NCBI RefSeq assembly: GCF_902806485.1
Contig: NZ_CADCWT010000013.1
Span: 1-44,026 of the forward strand
Source: Candidatus Frankia alpina
Lineage (GTDB): Bacteria; Actinomycetota; Actinomycetes; Frankiales; Frankiaceae
Length of the DNA stretch: 44,026 nucleotides
Reading direction: 5' to 3'
The first letter of the stretch is position 1; every line of letters begins with the position of its first letter. Shown in pieces: positions 1 through 8,987 of this stretch. Both the position numbers and the translations under genes were made by a program. The notes beneath the pieces are model-generated. The model saw only the letters and a list, made by a program, of their open reading frames with translations. It had not been told where the DNA came from and did no database searches.

Positions 1-1024
1 GGACCTGCTCGGATTCCAGTGCTTCGTCGAGGTCAAGGACTGCGGCGGTGGGGACGCCGTGGCGTTGCCCGGCCTGTTCGAGTTCTGCTCGCAACTTGTC
101 GGCGAAGAACCGCGCTATCGCAGGCAGGAGGGTGGGGGAGGCGAAGCGGGTGGTCAGCTTGTCGTAGGAGGGGTCGGCGAACTCCGCCGGGCGTCCCATC
201 CACGCGAACATGGCGCGCCACTGCCGCGGGGCGAGGATGCACAGGCGGACGAACCCGTCGGCGCAGGGGATGATCGGGTACTGGTGGCGGGCCTCGGGGC
301 GGCCCCGGGGGAGTTTGCTGGCGGGTACTCCGGCGGTGGCGCTGCCGGCGATGCCGTAGCCGGGGTCGAGCGCGGCGACCGCGCCGTCGAGGAGGGCGAA
401 GTCGAGGTGGCCGCCCTGACCGGTGCGCAGGCGTTCGAGGTAGGCGAGGAGTACCACGAACACCGCCTGCGGCACGGCGCAGTCGTAGGGCAGGTCGCCG
501 GGCAGCAGCGGCGCGCGGCCGGGAATGCCCGAGCGGGACAGCTCGTCGGACAAGGCGTGGAACACCGGGCTGGTGGCCTGCCAGCCGGCGTGAGGACCGG
601 TCCGGCCGAACGGCGTTGCGGACAGGACGACGAGGGACGGGTGCTCCCGGCGGATCCCCTCGACGTCGAGCGTCGTCGCCTCCGGCGAGGTGGGCGGGGT
701 GCTTTCCAGCAGGATGTCGGCCCCGGTCAGCAGGGCGGTGAACCTGTCCTGGTCGGCGGGCCGGGTGAGGTCGAGCGCCACGGCGCGTTTGCCGAGGTTC
801 GCGGCGGCGAAGGCCAGCGAGACTCCCGCGACCCGGCGGCCGGAGTGACGGTCGGCGGCGCCGCCGGGTGGCTCGACGCGTAGGACGTCGGCGCCCCATT
901 CGGCGAGGTGACGGCCGATCGCCGCCAGCGGCCCGGTGGTCAGGTCGAGGACCCGCACGCCGGACAGAGGCAGATCGAGCGGCTCGCCTGCCTCGCCTGC
1001 CTCGCCTGCCTCGACGGTGGTCAA
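1..1024 (-). CDS. CaiB/BaiF (class III) CoA-transferase, partial
   Basis: Class III acyl-CoA transferase or racemase-type protein, expected to move CoA between an acyl-CoA and a free acid. About 341 N-terminal residues are present; the frame is open to the left edge, so the C-terminus lies outside the window. Seen: the family N-terminal pattern GVRVLDLTTGPLAA, EWGADVLRVEPPGG, NLGKRAVALDL, and GGHLDFALLDGAVAAL further on. The start is TTG at 1024, which overlaps the TGA stop of the upstream acyl-CoA dehydrogenase (TTGA), implying translational coupling. The N-terminus carries an EAGEAGEAGE stretch encoded by a 9-bp tandem repeat at about 981-1012. The exact substrate cannot be told from sequence. 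Confidence 0.85.
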   Translation of the reverse strand, partial: MTTVEAGEAGEAGEPLDLPLSGVRVLDLTTGPLAAIGRHLAEWGADVLRVEPPGGAADRHSGRRVAGVSLAFAAANLGKRAVALDLTRPADQDRFTALLTGADILLESTPPTSPEATTLDVEGIRREHPSLVVLSATPFGRTGPHAGWQATSPVFHALSDELSRSGIPGRAPLLPGDLPYDCAVPQAVFVVLLAYLERLRTGQGGHLDFALLDGAVAALDPGYGIAGSATAGVPASKLPRGRPEARHQYPIIPCADGFVRLCILAPRQWRAMFAWMGRPAEFADPSYDKLTTRFASPTLLPAIARFFADKLRAELEQAGQRHGVPTAAVLDLDEALESEQV

Positions 1025-2289
1025 CTGAACCGCCTGGTGGCCTGGGCCTTGCGGACCTCGCGGAACGGGACGTTCTTGTCGACCTCGGGTTCCCTGGGCA
1101 GCCCCAGGACCCGCTCGCCGATGATGTTCCGCTGGATCTGGTCGGTGCCGCCGCCGATCGACGTGACGAACGCGGCGAACGAGGAGCGGTTGACCTCCGT
1201 GGCGACCGGGTCGGTAGCACCGTCGAGCACGGACGAGGCACCGAGCAGGTTCGTGGTCACGCTCACGCCGGTGTGCACGATGCGGGACATGGCGAGTTTG
1301 CCGATGGACGCCAGCGGTGACGACGCGCCGCGCCCGGCGTCCGCCCGCGCCCGCAGGCTGTTCCAGGCGTTGACCTTTTCCAGCGTGTACAGCCGGGCGA
1401 TCTCCTGGCGGGTGACGGGGTCGTCGGCCTTGCCGACCTTCTTCGCCAGCTCGACGTAGTCGGCGCCGCCGATCTGCCGGGTCCACGGCGACTGCCGGTC
1501 CGCCAGGGTCGTCTCGCCCCCGCCGGCCCGCCTGCGCTGACGGGAGCTGCCGCCGGCGGCAGCCCCCATGATCAGCCGTTCGAAGCCGAGCGCGGTCTGC
1601 AGCACCCGCCAGCCGTTGTCGACCTCGCCGAGCCGGTGGGAGTCCGCCACGACGGCGTCGGTGAGGAACACCTCGTTGAACTCCGACCCGCCTGTGACCT
1701 GGTGGATCGGACGGATGTCGACCCCGGGCTGGTCCAGCGGTATCCAGAAGAACGTCAGTCCGCGGTGCTTCGGGACGTCCCAGTCGGTGCGCGCGACGAG
1801 GAAGCCGTGGGTGGCCTCGCGGGCTCCCGAGGTCCACACCTTCTGGCCGTTGACCACCCAGGAGTCGCCGTCGCGTTCGGCCCGGGTCTGCAGTGCCGCG
1901 AGGTCGGAGCCGGCGCCGGGCTCGCTGTAGAGCAGGCAGCCCTGCTGGTCACCGAGGGCCAGCGGTCGCACGAACGATTTCTTCTGCTCGTCGGTGCCGT
2001 GCGCGAGGATCGTGTTGGCGAACAGCTGCGTCACATCCAACGCGGCTGGTTTCGCGCCCACCCGGGTGAACTCCTCGGCGATCACCCGGCGCAGGTCGCG
2101 GTGCAGGCCGCGCCCGAACCACTCGATCGGCCAGGTCGGGGCCGCCCACCCCGAGTCGACGAGCCTCTCCCGCCACTGCGGGCCGCCACCGTCGGGTTGC
2201 CAGTTCTCGGCCAGCCACGCCGCCATCTGCGCGCGCACCCGCTCCGGTGACGCCTCCGCCGGCGCGTCCGCTCCTGTCGTCACGGTCAT
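1021..2289 (-). CDS. Acyl-CoA dehydrogenase
   Basis: FAD-dependent acyl-CoA dehydrogenase of about 422 residues, introducing the alpha,beta double bond into an acyl-CoA in the cytoplasm. Seen: the flavin/substrate segment CLLYSEPGAGSDLAALQT, VNGQKVWTSGA, and the C-terminal SIGGGTDQIQRNIIGERVLGLP typical of actinobacterial FadE proteins. I chose ATG 2289 because GAGGAGG lies five bases upstream (2295-2301); an in-frame ATG at 2316 would add nine residues without a good ribosome site. It lies 51 bp after a second, broken dehydrogenase and overlaps the CoA-transferase by four bases, forming one operon. A Gly/Arg-rich stretch (GGSSRQRRRAGGGE) around residue 250 is unusual for the family and may be a local insertion. 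Confidence 0.9.
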   Translation of the reverse strand: MTVTTGADAPAEASPERVRAQMAAWLAENWQPDGGGPQWRERLVDSGWAAPTWPIEWFGRGLHRDLRRVIAEEFTRVGAKPAALDVTQLFANTILAHGTDEQKKSFVRPLALGDQQGCLLYSEPGAGSDLAALQTRAERDGDSWVVNGQKVWTSGAREATHGFLVARTDWDVPKHRGLTFFWIPLDQPGVDIRPIHQVTGGSEFNEVFLTDAVVADSHRLGEVDNGWRVLQTALGFERLIMGAAAGGSSRQRRRAGGGETTLADRQSPWTRQIGGADYVELAKKVGKADDPVTRQEIARLYTLEKVNAWNSLRARADAGRGASSPLASIGKLAMSRIVHTGVSVTTNLLGASSVLDGATDPVATEVNRSSFAAFVTSIGGGTDQIQRNIIGERVLGLPREPEVDKNVPFREVRKAQATRRFS

Positions 2290-2340
2290 CGATGCCTCCT
2301 CGTCGTTCGCGTTCACCCGTGGTGTCGATCGCCGTTTCGA

Positions 2341-3417
2341 TCACAGCCCGATCCGGGTGGCCAGCAGGTCACGGTGCGCGCGGGGGCTGCCCCACAGCTG
2401 CGCGCCGGACTTGGCGCGCCGGTAGTACAGGTGTGCCGGATGCTCGTAGGTGAAGGAGATTCCGCCGTGCACCTGCATGTTCGTCTGGGCCGTGGCGAAG
2501 AACGTCTCCGAGCAGAACGCCTTGGCCAACGGCGCGACCGTGGCGACCTCCGGGCTGTCCTGCGCGAGGGCCCACGCGCCGTAGTAGGCGGCCGACCGGG
2601 CGGACTCGACGTCGACGAAGGCATCGGCGCACAGGTGTTTGACCGCCTGGAAACTACCGATCGCCCGGCCGAACTGCACCCGCTCCTTGGCATACCCGAC
2701 GGCCATCGCGAGCGCGAAATCAGCGCCACCGGCCTGCTCCGCGGCCACCGCGATCCGGGCGGCGTCGAGGAAGCGGTTGAACGCGGGCTCATCCGTCGGG
2801 GCCGTCAGCGGCTCCGCGGCCACGCTGTCCAGGCGCACCCGGGCGAGGCGCCTCCAGCTCGCTGCGCGACAACCCGTCCGCGGCACTGTCGACGGCGAAC
2901 AACCCGACACCCGCCTCGGTGCGTGCCGCCACCACCAGAAGATCGGCGTCCAGGCCGTCGGGCACGAAGGACTTCGTGCCGGTCAGCCGCTGACCGCGGC
3001 GCAGCGCACCCCGGCCGCGTCCCAGCCGCCGCCGTCCTCGGCGAGGGCGACCGTGGCCACCACCCGTCCCTCGGCGACGGCCTCGAGGTGGCCCGCGGTC
3101 ACCGCCCGGTCCCCGCCGGTCAGCGCGATCGTGGCCAGCGCCGTCGACAGGAACGGCATCGGCACCAGCCGGCGGCCGAACTCCTCCAGCACGATCGCCA
3201 GCTCGACCGGGCCGGCTCCCGCACCGCCGCACTCCTCGGGCACCACCAGACCCTGAAGTCCGAGCTCGCGGGCCATCCGTTCCCAGACGGGACGCTCCAG
3301 CGCCGACGGCGCCGCCATCAGCCGACGCACCTGCGTCTCGGGGAAGGTCTCCTCGACGAACGCCCGCACCGTCGACCGCAGGGCTTCGTGATCGTCGGTG
3401 AACTCGAACGTGCCCAC
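2341..3417 (-). pseudogene. Acyl-CoA dehydrogenase, broken by two frameshifts
   Basis: Second acyl-CoA dehydrogenase subunit of the operon. The N-terminal part (TFEFTDDHEALRSTVRAF, LVVPEECGGAGAG) and the C-terminal part (AKERVQFGRAIGSFQAVKH, NMQVHGGISFTYEHPAH) are in one frame, but the middle (QRLTGTKSFVPDG to LSRSELEA) is in another. One base is missing near 2990, causing an immediate TGA at 2983, and a second lesion near 2850 (a loss equal to 2 modulo 3, probably several codons) restores the original frame. The start is GTG 3417 with GGAGG six bases upstream (3424-3428). The two operator palindromes lie just upstream of it. Without the lesions it would be a normal-length partner of the downstream dehydrogenase; many actinobacterial dehydrogenases of this type are heterotetramers. 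Confidence 0.8.
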
Positions 3418-3450
3418 GGCAGCCTCCAGACGACCGGTCGAACCCAAGTA

Positions 3451-3465
3451 CTGACCACTGGTCAG
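3451..3465. promoter_or_regulatory. Operator palindrome 1 (probable TetR site)
   Basis: Perfect inverted repeat CTGACCA-C-TGGTCAG, 34 bp upstream of the GTG start of the acyl-CoA dehydrogenase operon and 70 bp downstream of the tetR stop codon. Its twin at 3486-3500 is centred 35 bp away. Binding by the TetR protein of 3535-4242 is inferred from position. Confidence 0.75.
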
Positions 3466-3485
3466 CATCTTCGGGACGAACATTA

Positions 3486-3500
3486 CTGACCAATGGTCAG
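3486..3500. promoter_or_regulatory. Operator palindrome 2 (probable TetR site)
   Basis: Perfect inverted repeat CTGACCA-A-TGGTCAG, identical to the 3451 site except for the central base. The pair sits in the 117-bp gap between tetR and the dehydrogenase operon. Confidence 0.75.
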
Positions 3501-3534
3501 GATGTCTAGCGGGCGGCCGCGCCGGCCCGGCTCG

Positions 3535-4242
3535 TCAGTCCGACGCCGGCAACCAGGCCCGCAGCCCCGCGATGATCACAGTGAGGCCGTTGTCGAAGTC
3601 GGCGTCGGTCGCGAACGTGTACGACCAGCCGCGCATCGTGACCTCATGCAGGTTCGGGAACCGGTCGAGGTCGCCGGGCAGGTTCACCGTCGACCCCGCC
3701 AGCACGTCGTCCCGGTTCGAACCCAGGAACCGCGCGAACTGGTGCTCGCTCACCAGACATCCACGTGTGTAGGTCGAGAGCAGGTGATAGGCATACCCCG
3801 CCTGCTCGGGCGTGAAGCCCGCCCGCAACAGCACCCCGAGCTGTGCGTCGATCCGCCCGTAACTGGAATCGAGCGCCTGCTGCGAACGGCCCATGGCCGC
3901 CCACTGACCCACTACCAGCTCGAACAGCGCCGGATCGGAACGCAGCACCGCACGGTAGCCCTCCCAGTAGCCGCGCAGGTGCGTCTCCCAGTCGTCGGAG
4001 TCGATCACCGGCAGGGCCTCGTTGAAGCGCCGCACCGCTCGCCCCAGCAGTGCGTCAACAAGATCGTGCCGCCGAGGGAAGTGGTAATGAACCGCGGGAT
4101 GCTGCACGCCGAGGACCGCGGCAACCTTGCGGATGGTGACCTCGGCCAGGCCCGACTCGGCAGCCAGCCGCTCCGCCGCCGCCAGGATCACCTCGGCGTC
4201 GAGCGACCCCCGCGGCAACCGACCGTTCACCTGCGCCGGCAC
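3535..4242 (-). CDS. TetR-family transcriptional regulator
   Basis: Repressor-type regulator of 235 residues. An N-terminal helix-turn-helix is seen at about residues 15-62 (ILAAAERLAAESG, VTIRKVAAVLGVQHPAVHYH, then the HFPRRHDLVDALL segment), followed by an alpha-helical ligand domain with the TetR_C-like pattern LFELVVGQWAAMG and GYAYHLLSTYTRGCL. It is transcribed in the same direction as, and directly upstream of, the acyl-CoA dehydrogenase operon, and the intergenic gap holds two near-identical 15-bp palindromes. Regulation of that operon, with an acyl-CoA as a possible effector, is inferred from this arrangement. The ligand is unknown. Confidence 0.88.
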   Translation of the reverse strand: MPAQVNGRLPRGSLDAEVILAAAERLAAESGLAEVTIRKVAAVLGVQHPAVHYHFPRRHDLVDALLGRAVRRFNEALPVIDSDDWETHLRGYWEGYRAVLRSDPALFELVVGQWAAMGRSQQALDSSYGRIDAQLGVLLRAGFTPEQAGYAYHLLSTYTRGCLVSEHQFARFLGSNRDDVLAGSTVNLPGDLDRFPNLHEVTMRGWSYTFATDADFDNGLTVIIAGLRAWLPASD

Positions 4243-4493
4243 GACACCGCCTCAGCGCCACCGCGATCAGCGGCGACCGACCTCCCACAGGCACACCCGG
4301 CGATCATGCCCTCCCGCATTCGATCAGTCGACCCGAAGCACACCACCACCGGCATCGCCCAAGGCTAACCGCCTGACAGAGATCTACATCGGGGTGGGAA
4401 GTGGCTGGCGATCGCTATGCCTCGATCACGGCCACAGCGGAGCCGATGGAGGTGAAGGATTGGGCTCTCGGTTCCGGATGAGGGCAGGGGTGG

Positions 4494-5672
4494 GTGTCGA
4501 AGGTGGCTGGTTTCAGTACGAGGGCCGTGCATGGCGGCGCGACGGCGGATCGCGGCGATGGGCCGGTGGCGGAACCGATCGTGCAGTCCGCGACGTTCTC
4601 GGCGGCCTCGGAGGAGGAGTTCGCCCAGATCGCGCTGGAACGGCGAGGCGGCCGCTTCTACACCCGCTACGGCAACCCCAATCACGAGAAGGTCGCGGCG
4701 GTGATCGCCGACCTGGAGGCGGCGGAGACGGCGATGGTGTTCGCCTCGGGCATGGCCACCGCCACCACGACGGCCCTCGCGCTGCTCAGCTCCGGGGACC
4801 ACGTCGTCGCGCAACGCAGCACCTATGCCGGGACGGCTTCGCTGGTGCTCAACGTGCTGCCACGCCTGGGCATCACGTGTACACAGGTCGACCAGACCGA
4901 CCCGCGAGCCTTTGCCGACGCGTTCCGCCCGCAGACCCGGCTGGTGCTGCTGGAGACGCCGAGTAACCCGCTGCTGGAGGTCACCGACCTCCGGGCGGTC
5001 AGCGCGCTCGCCCGGTCCGCCGGCGCTCTCACCCTGGCCGACAACACCTTCGCGTCCCCCGTCAACAGTCGGCCGCTGGAGTTGGGGGTGGACCTGGTCT
5101 GGCACAGCTCCACCAAGTACCTGGGCGGGCACAGCGATCTGTCGGCCGGGGCGCTGGCCGGCTCGGCCGAGCTGCTCGACCGGATCTGGGACACCGCGCT
5201 TGTCACCGGGGCCGTGCTTGGGCCGTTCGACGCCTGGCTGCTCCTGCGCGGCATCCGGACCCTGCCGCTGCGGGTGCGTCAGCACAACGCCAACGGCGCG
5301 GCCCTGGCGACGGCGTTGGAGGCCCATCCGGCGGTGCGGGCCGTGCACTACCCCGGATTGCCCAGTCACCCGCAGCACGCGGTCGCGGCCACGCAGATGA
5401 GCGGCTACGGCGGGGTCGTCAGCCTTGAACTCGCCGGTGGCTACGCCGCCGAGCGGTTCATCAGCGGGCTGCGCCTGGCCCGCCGGGCGGCGAGCCTGGC
5501 CCTCGTGGTCCACCCCGTGGCGATGTGGGCCGGAACGCTGGAGCCTGGCCAGATCTCCAGCGCCGGCGTCAGCCCCGGTCTGGTACGTCTGGCCGCCGGC
5601 ATCGAGGACACTCAGGATCTGGTCGAAGACGCCTTGCGGTCCTTGGACGCGCTGCACGAGGGCACCCCCTGA
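4494..5672 (+). CDS. Cys/Met metabolism PLP-dependent enzyme (cystathionine gamma-synthase / gamma-lyase / methionine gamma-lyase type)
   Basis: Fold-type I PLP enzyme of 392 residues acting on sulfur amino acids. Seen: TRAVHGG near the N-terminus, [20 protein letters not shown] (substrate/PLP-phosphate region), [29 protein letters not shown], the DNTFASP motif, the Schiff-base lysine in [11 protein letters not shown], and the C-terminal [13 protein letters not shown]. The N-terminal part and length fit the family. The start is GTG 4494 behind a G-rich stretch. It stands alone between tetR (opposite strand) and an ABC-transporter remnant. Which of the three family reactions it performs cannot be settled by eye. 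Confidence 0.88.
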   Translation: MSKVAGFSTRAVHGGATADRGDGPVAEPIVQSATFSAASEEEFAQIALERRGGRFYTRYGNPNHEKVAAVIADLEAAETAMVFASGMATATTTALALLSSGDHVVAQRSTYAGTASLVLNVLPRLGITCTQVDQTDPRAFADAFRPQTRLVLLETPSNPLLEVTDLRAVSALARSAGALTLADNTFASPVNSRPLELGVDLVWHSSTKYLGGHSDLSAGALAGSAELLDRIWDTALVTGAVLGPFDAWLLLRGIRTLPLRVRQHNANGAALATALEAHPAVRAVHYPGLPSHPQHAVAATQMSGYGGVVSLELAGGYAAERFISGLRLARRAASLALVVHPVAMWAGTLEPGQISSAGVSPGLVRLAAGIEDTQDLVEDALRSLDALHEGTP

Positions 5673-5707
5673 GACGTGACCGCTACGCCACCGACGACGC
5701 GCCGGAC

Positions 5708-6040
5708 TCCATAAGGCGCGCAGCGGTTCGGTGATACTGCGAGCGACGGTGAATCGCGGGTCGAGTGAGGCGAACGGGCTCTGGTGTATGAGCTGGACGC
5801 GCCGGCGCAGTTGCCGCAGTTCCCGCTCCGGCCGCCGCGTCGCGTCGATTCCGTCCATGGTGCCCGTGCCCGTGGTCGCCGTGCCCGTGGTCGGCGCATC
5901 CAGGCCGGCGGCGAGCAGGCTGCGGGTGTAGGGGTGCTGCGGCTGGAGCAGCACTGCCGTCGTCGACCCGGACTCGACGACGGCGCCATCGTGCATCACC
6001 AGTACCCGATCGGCGCGGTCGGCGGCGACTGCGAGGTCCT
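5708..6040 (-). pseudogene. Oligopeptide/dipeptide ABC transporter ATPase remnant (DppD end joined to DppF middle)
   Basis: Two recognisable pieces of peptide-importer ATPases are read in one frame. The first is the end of a DppD/OppD-type protein ([20 protein letters not shown], then [14 protein letters not shown]). The second is a piece of a DppF/OppF-type protein ([20 protein letters not shown]). The DppF Walker A and everything upstream of the DppD H-loop are gone, so a deletion has joined two neighbouring genes. The linker contains TTGTATTGTGT, encoded by a 15-bp tandem duplication at about 5863-5892. No function is expected. Confidence 0.7.
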
Positions 6041-6058
6041 GCCGGCCACGCCGTGGCC

Positions 6059-6153
6059 CGGCGACCTATGACCGCGGCGGCCAGCAGACGCGCGCAGAAC
6101 ACCTCCGACGTGAAAGCGACGTCATCGCCGCCCACCTCGACGACCCAGGCCAT
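6059..6153 (-). other. Short coding-like fragment of unknown origin
   Basis: About 31 codons, MAWVVEVGGDDVAFTSEVFC and on to LLAAAVIGR, read on the minus strand from ATG 6153 up to the junction with the peptide-transporter remnant. Composition is protein-like and hydrophobic, but I do not recognise the family. It is probably another broken gene end in this scrambled stretch. Confidence 0.25.
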
Positions 6154-6285
6154 GACCGCCCACGCTACCGGTCCGGGCCGGCGTGACCTCGCCGCCGTCC
6201 GGGGACGATGGGACCAACGCGATACCAGAGGATGGCCCCAGCCGTGGGCGGTGGAGCCCACCCGCCGCGCGGAAGGAGCGAGACG

Positions 6286-6453
6286 GTGGACGATGACGCC
6301 CGGACCAGGGCCATGATCATAGAGCGTTGGCGGGCCTCCGAGCAGGGGGACAGCGCGGCCGAGCACGCCGTCTACGCGGCGAACGCGATCTTGGATTATC
6401 CGCAGTCCGGGGAACGGTTCCGCGGCCGCGCGACCATTGCGGCGCAGCAGTGA
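6286..6453 (+). pseudogene. SnoaL-like / NTF2-fold protein, N-terminal fragment
   Basis: A 55-residue frame starting at GTG 6286 behind GGAAGGAG (6271-6278). The segment IERWRASEQGDSAAEHAVYA followed by AILDYPQSGERFRGR resembles the first half of SnoaL-like polyketide-cyclase/NTF2-fold proteins, which are usually about 120-150 residues. The frame stops at TGA 6451-6453 right after RATIAAQQ, and no convincing continuation is visible in other frames downstream. A truncated pseudogene is the simplest reading; a genuine short protein is possible. Confidence 0.5.
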
Positions 6454-6621
6454 GCGCCACGGCTGCGTCACGTCCCGTTGACAGATGCTGCCTGCGGCGT
6501 GCAGGCTTGAACAGCTGGGCTATCAGCCAGTTCGGGACCGGAGTGCCGCGCCTACGCCGTGCCTCGGGAGCGGGGCCGCTCGCCGCCGGACCTCACGGTG
6601 ATCTCCCTGTGGAGACACGCC

Positions 6622-6798
6622 ATGCTTCTCCTGTCCATCGGTGTCCCGGCTGCGTCCGTGGCGCTGGTCGCCCTGCTGTCGTCGCTGCGCGTCGTCAAGC
6701 AGTCTAAAAAGGCACTGCGCCACCGGCACAGCGTCAGTGCTCCGTTCTTGCCTCCGACCCCGGAAAAGCGCCTGTTCACAGCGTCGGACGTCGCCTGA
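6622..6798 (+). CDS. Small membrane protein, possible slipin/SPFH N-terminal fragment
   Basis: A 58-residue frame from ATG 6622: one hydrophobic segment (MLLLSIGVPAASVALVALLS), then SLRVVKQSKKALRHRH and a Pro-rich tail. The pattern of a single N-terminal membrane helix followed by LRVVKQ resembles the beginning of slipin/SPFH proteins, so it may be a leftover of one. It sits 69 bp upstream of the SpoIIE phosphatase gene. No strong ribosome site is visible, and the call is tentative. Confidence 0.35.
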   Translation: MLLLSIGVPAASVALVALLSSLRVVKQSKKALRHRHSVSAPFLPPTPEKRLFTASDVA

Positions 6799-6867
6799 AA
6801 GCGTGAATGACGAGGCCGCCAGCGAAATCGTCGCACGAAGGTTGCGGTTCGCACGGGAAATGTCTCG

Positions 6868-8382
6868 ATGACGGAGGAGAAGGCGATCGCAGGACCGCTC
6901 AACGGCGCGCGGAGGACGGCGACGGGCCAGGGCGAGCAGCTGCGCGAGGCGTTCGTCGCGTTGGCCGACAGTCTGGTCACCGACCACGACGTCACCGACC
7001 ACGACGTTGCGGATCTGCTCCATGGTGTGGTGGCCGAGGACGAACCTCGAGGCCTGCCGGCCGTGCCAGCGCTCTTCGACGAGGCATCCTCGCCCACCAC
7101 GGTGGCCGGTGCGGATGGGCCGTTCTGCCGTCTCACCGCGCTGGCGAGCTCGCTGCTGGACGTGCCGGTCGCGTTCGTCGCCTTGCCCATGGCGCCCAGC
7201 TCAGGGCGGTTGCCATGCAGCTCCGGGTCGCCACCCGGCCCGCTCGCGGACGCCTTCTGCCTGAAGGTCCTGCGCGGCGGAATGCCGCTGGAGGTCGAGG
7301 ACGCGCGGACCGACCCACGGACCCGGGACAACCCGCACGTCGCCACCGCAGGCGTCAGAGCGTGGATCTGCCACCCCATGAAGGACCCGGCGGGCGAGAC
7401 CCTCGGCTCGTTCTGTGTCCTGGACACGATCGCGCGTGCCTGGTCGGCCAGGGAACGCGAAACGGTCGCCGGCCTGGCGTACGCGGCGGCGGGCGAGCTC
7501 AACCTGCGGGGCGACATGGCCCGTGCGGCCTGTGACACCCAGCGGCTGAACGCGCTGACCGCGCAGACCGCAGCGCGGTCCCGCTACCTGCAGGACAGTC
7601 TGCTGCCCCCGCACCTGCCCGGCGTCCCCGGGATGCAGGTCGCCGCGCGCTACCTACCCGCCGCGGACGGGCTCGGTGTACTCGGCGACTTCTACGACCT
7701 GTTCCCCGGGCCTCGGAACATCGGCGGCCCGCGCCCACTCGCGAACAGAGGACCCCGGCCCCTCGCCCGTCGATGGCCAGGCGGGCGCGGATGGCCCAGG
7801 GGACGATGGGACGCGGTCATCGGCGACGTCTGCGGCCACGGCGTGGAGGCCGCGACGGTCACGGCGCTGGCGCGGTACACCATCCGCGCCGACGCGGTGC
7901 GCGAGATCTCCCCGGCCCGTGTCCTCGCCCGGCTCAATGCCGCGCTCCTGACCCAGCGACCCGACAGCGAGCGTTTCCTCACCGCCGCCTACGTCATGCT
8001 GTTCCCCAGGCGGGGACACGTCGACGCCCTCCTCGCCTCGGCCGGGCACACCCCCGCCCTGCTGCGGGACTCCGACGGCACGGTCCGCGCGGTCGGGCAC
8101 CACGGCTTGCCGCTCGGCCTGTTCGACCGGGCCGACCTCCACGACACCCGCCTGTCCCTGAAGCCGGGCGACACCCTGCTGCTCTACACCGACGGCGTCA
8201 CCGAAGCACGGCGAGGCCGCGAAGAGTACGGCGAGGAACGGCTACGCGGCCTGCTCGCCGACACGGCACACCTCGGCGCGTACGACCTCGCCCACGCCGT
8301 CGAGAAGGACGTGCTCTCGTTCACCGGCGGCCCACACCCCGATGACATCGCCGTCCTCGCCCTGCGCGTCGCCGACTACTGA
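6868..8382 (+). CDS. GAF domain - SpoIIE/PP2C serine phosphatase (RsbU-like)
   Basis: Cytoplasmic signalling phosphatase of 504 residues. A GAF sensor domain lies at about residues 85-215 (DGPFCRLTALASSLLDVPVA, ICHPMKDPAGETLGSFCVLD). The PP2C/SpoIIE domain lies at about 235-500 (LQDSLLPPHLPGVPGMQVAA, GDFYDLF, VIGDVCGHGVEAA, LLYTDGVTEARRG, PHPDDIAVLALR); the metal-binding aspartates of GDFYD, GDVCGHG and DDIAVL are present. Such proteins usually dephosphorylate anti-sigma-factor antagonists. Odd points: an Arg/Pro-rich insertion at about residues 281-313, between GDFYDLF and the GDVCGHG strand, containing GPRPLANR and GPRPLARR; a 15-bp in-frame duplication giving VTDHDVTDHDV near residue 40; and a stop codon that forms the first three bases of an 11-bp terminal inverted repeat. 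Confidence 0.88.
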   Translation: MTEEKAIAGPLNGARRTATGQGEQLREAFVALADSLVTDHDVTDHDVADLLHGVVAEDEPRGLPAVPALFDEASSPTTVAGADGPFCRLTALASSLLDVPVAFVALPMAPSSGRLPCSSGSPPGPLADAFCLKVLRGGMPLEVEDARTDPRTRDNPHVATAGVRAWICHPMKDPAGETLGSFCVLDTIARAWSARERETVAGLAYAAAGELNLRGDMARAACDTQRLNALTAQTAARSRYLQDSLLPPHLPGVPGMQVAARYLPAADGLGVLGDFYDLFPGPRNIGGPRPLANRGPRPLARRWPGGRGWPRGRWDAVIGDVCGHGVEAATVTALARYTIRADAVREISPARVLARLNAALLTQRPDSERFLTAAYVMLFPRRGHVDALLASAGHTPALLRDSDGTVRAVGHHGLPLGLFDRADLHDTRLSLKPGDTLLLYTDGVTEARRGREEYGEERLRGLLADTAHLGAYDLAHAVEKDVLSFTGGPHPDDIAVLALRVADY

Positions 8383-8542
8383 TCTTTAATGCGCGATGCC
8401 GGTTGATGGATCATGATGATGGCTCCACGGCCGGTCCGGTGATGGCGAAGTACCCCTCGGGCAGATCGGAACGGTGCCGGACCGGCCCGCGGACGGTTCC
8501 CGGCCGGCGCACAACCCCGCCCCCGCCCCGCCTCCGACCGGT

Positions 8543-8569
8543 GATCAAGGTGTTCCGCGGAACCGCGCC
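8543..8569 (+). repeat. GATCA..GTTCCGCGGAACC dispersed motif, copy 1
   Basis: GATCAAGGTGTTCCGCGGAA followed by CCGCGCC. Related copies occur at 8964-8987 (plus), 26743-26769 (plus) and 30381-30403 (minus). The core TTCCGCGGAA is palindromic. All copies are intergenic. Confidence 0.55.
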
Positions 8570-8706
8570 GCGGTCGTCACCGTCGCTGCTGCCACGTCCG
8601 CACGGTTCTATCCCGGTCGGAGTTCCGGTCCCGGTCCGGGTCGGGGCCCGAGTCCCGGTCTGGGTCCGAGCCCCGGTCCCGGTCGGGGTCGGGGTCGGGT
8701 CGACGA

Positions 8707-8925
8707 TTACGTTCCGTGGCCGGTGAGGGAGTCGGGAGCGGGGGTGTGCGTGGGAACGGTGCTACTTGGGTCCTTCTGTAGGGACAGACCGGACGCCGAA
8801 CCCACCAGAGCGACCACATAGGCGCTCTCCCACGTATCCACCCTGAACACCCCACCGCCGCCGTCACACTCCGCGGCCACCACCATGACCGCGGCCACGT
8901 GGCACGGTCATGCAGGTTCCGCGGG
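8707..8925 (-). repeat. Dispersed repeat, copy A (partner at 26829-27120)
   Basis: Shares extended similarity with 26829-27120, including GGACGCCGAACCCACCAGAG in both, and CGTGRCACGGTCAT further on. Read on the minus strand, both copies encode related peptides: here DTWESAYVVALVGSASGLSL, there DAWVSADVVPLVGSASCLSI. This suggests a once-coding or conserved element of unknown function. Confidence 0.6.
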
Positions 8926-8963
8926 ACCGCCCCTGACCCGGCCGCATCCCACCTCCAGCCGAC

Positions 8964-8987
8964 GATCAAGGTGTTCCGCGGGACCGG
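8964..8987 (+). repeat. GATCA..GTTCCGCGG dispersed motif, copy 2
   Basis: GATCAAGGTGTTCCGCGGGA then CCGG, inside the 8380-9051 element, followed by the GGGACT tandem run. Confidence 0.5.

Noticed and set aside
33..1241. Minus-strand 402-codon frame at the left edge
   Set aside because: Arg/Pro-rich shadow; the CoA-transferase and the dehydrogenase end occupy the correct frames.
8577..8969. Minus-strand 130-codon frame rich in Asp-Arg-Pro repeats
   Set aside because: It is generated by the GGTCCGGGTC-type low-complexity DNA inside the inverted-repeat-bounded element, with no recognisable domain or ribosome site.
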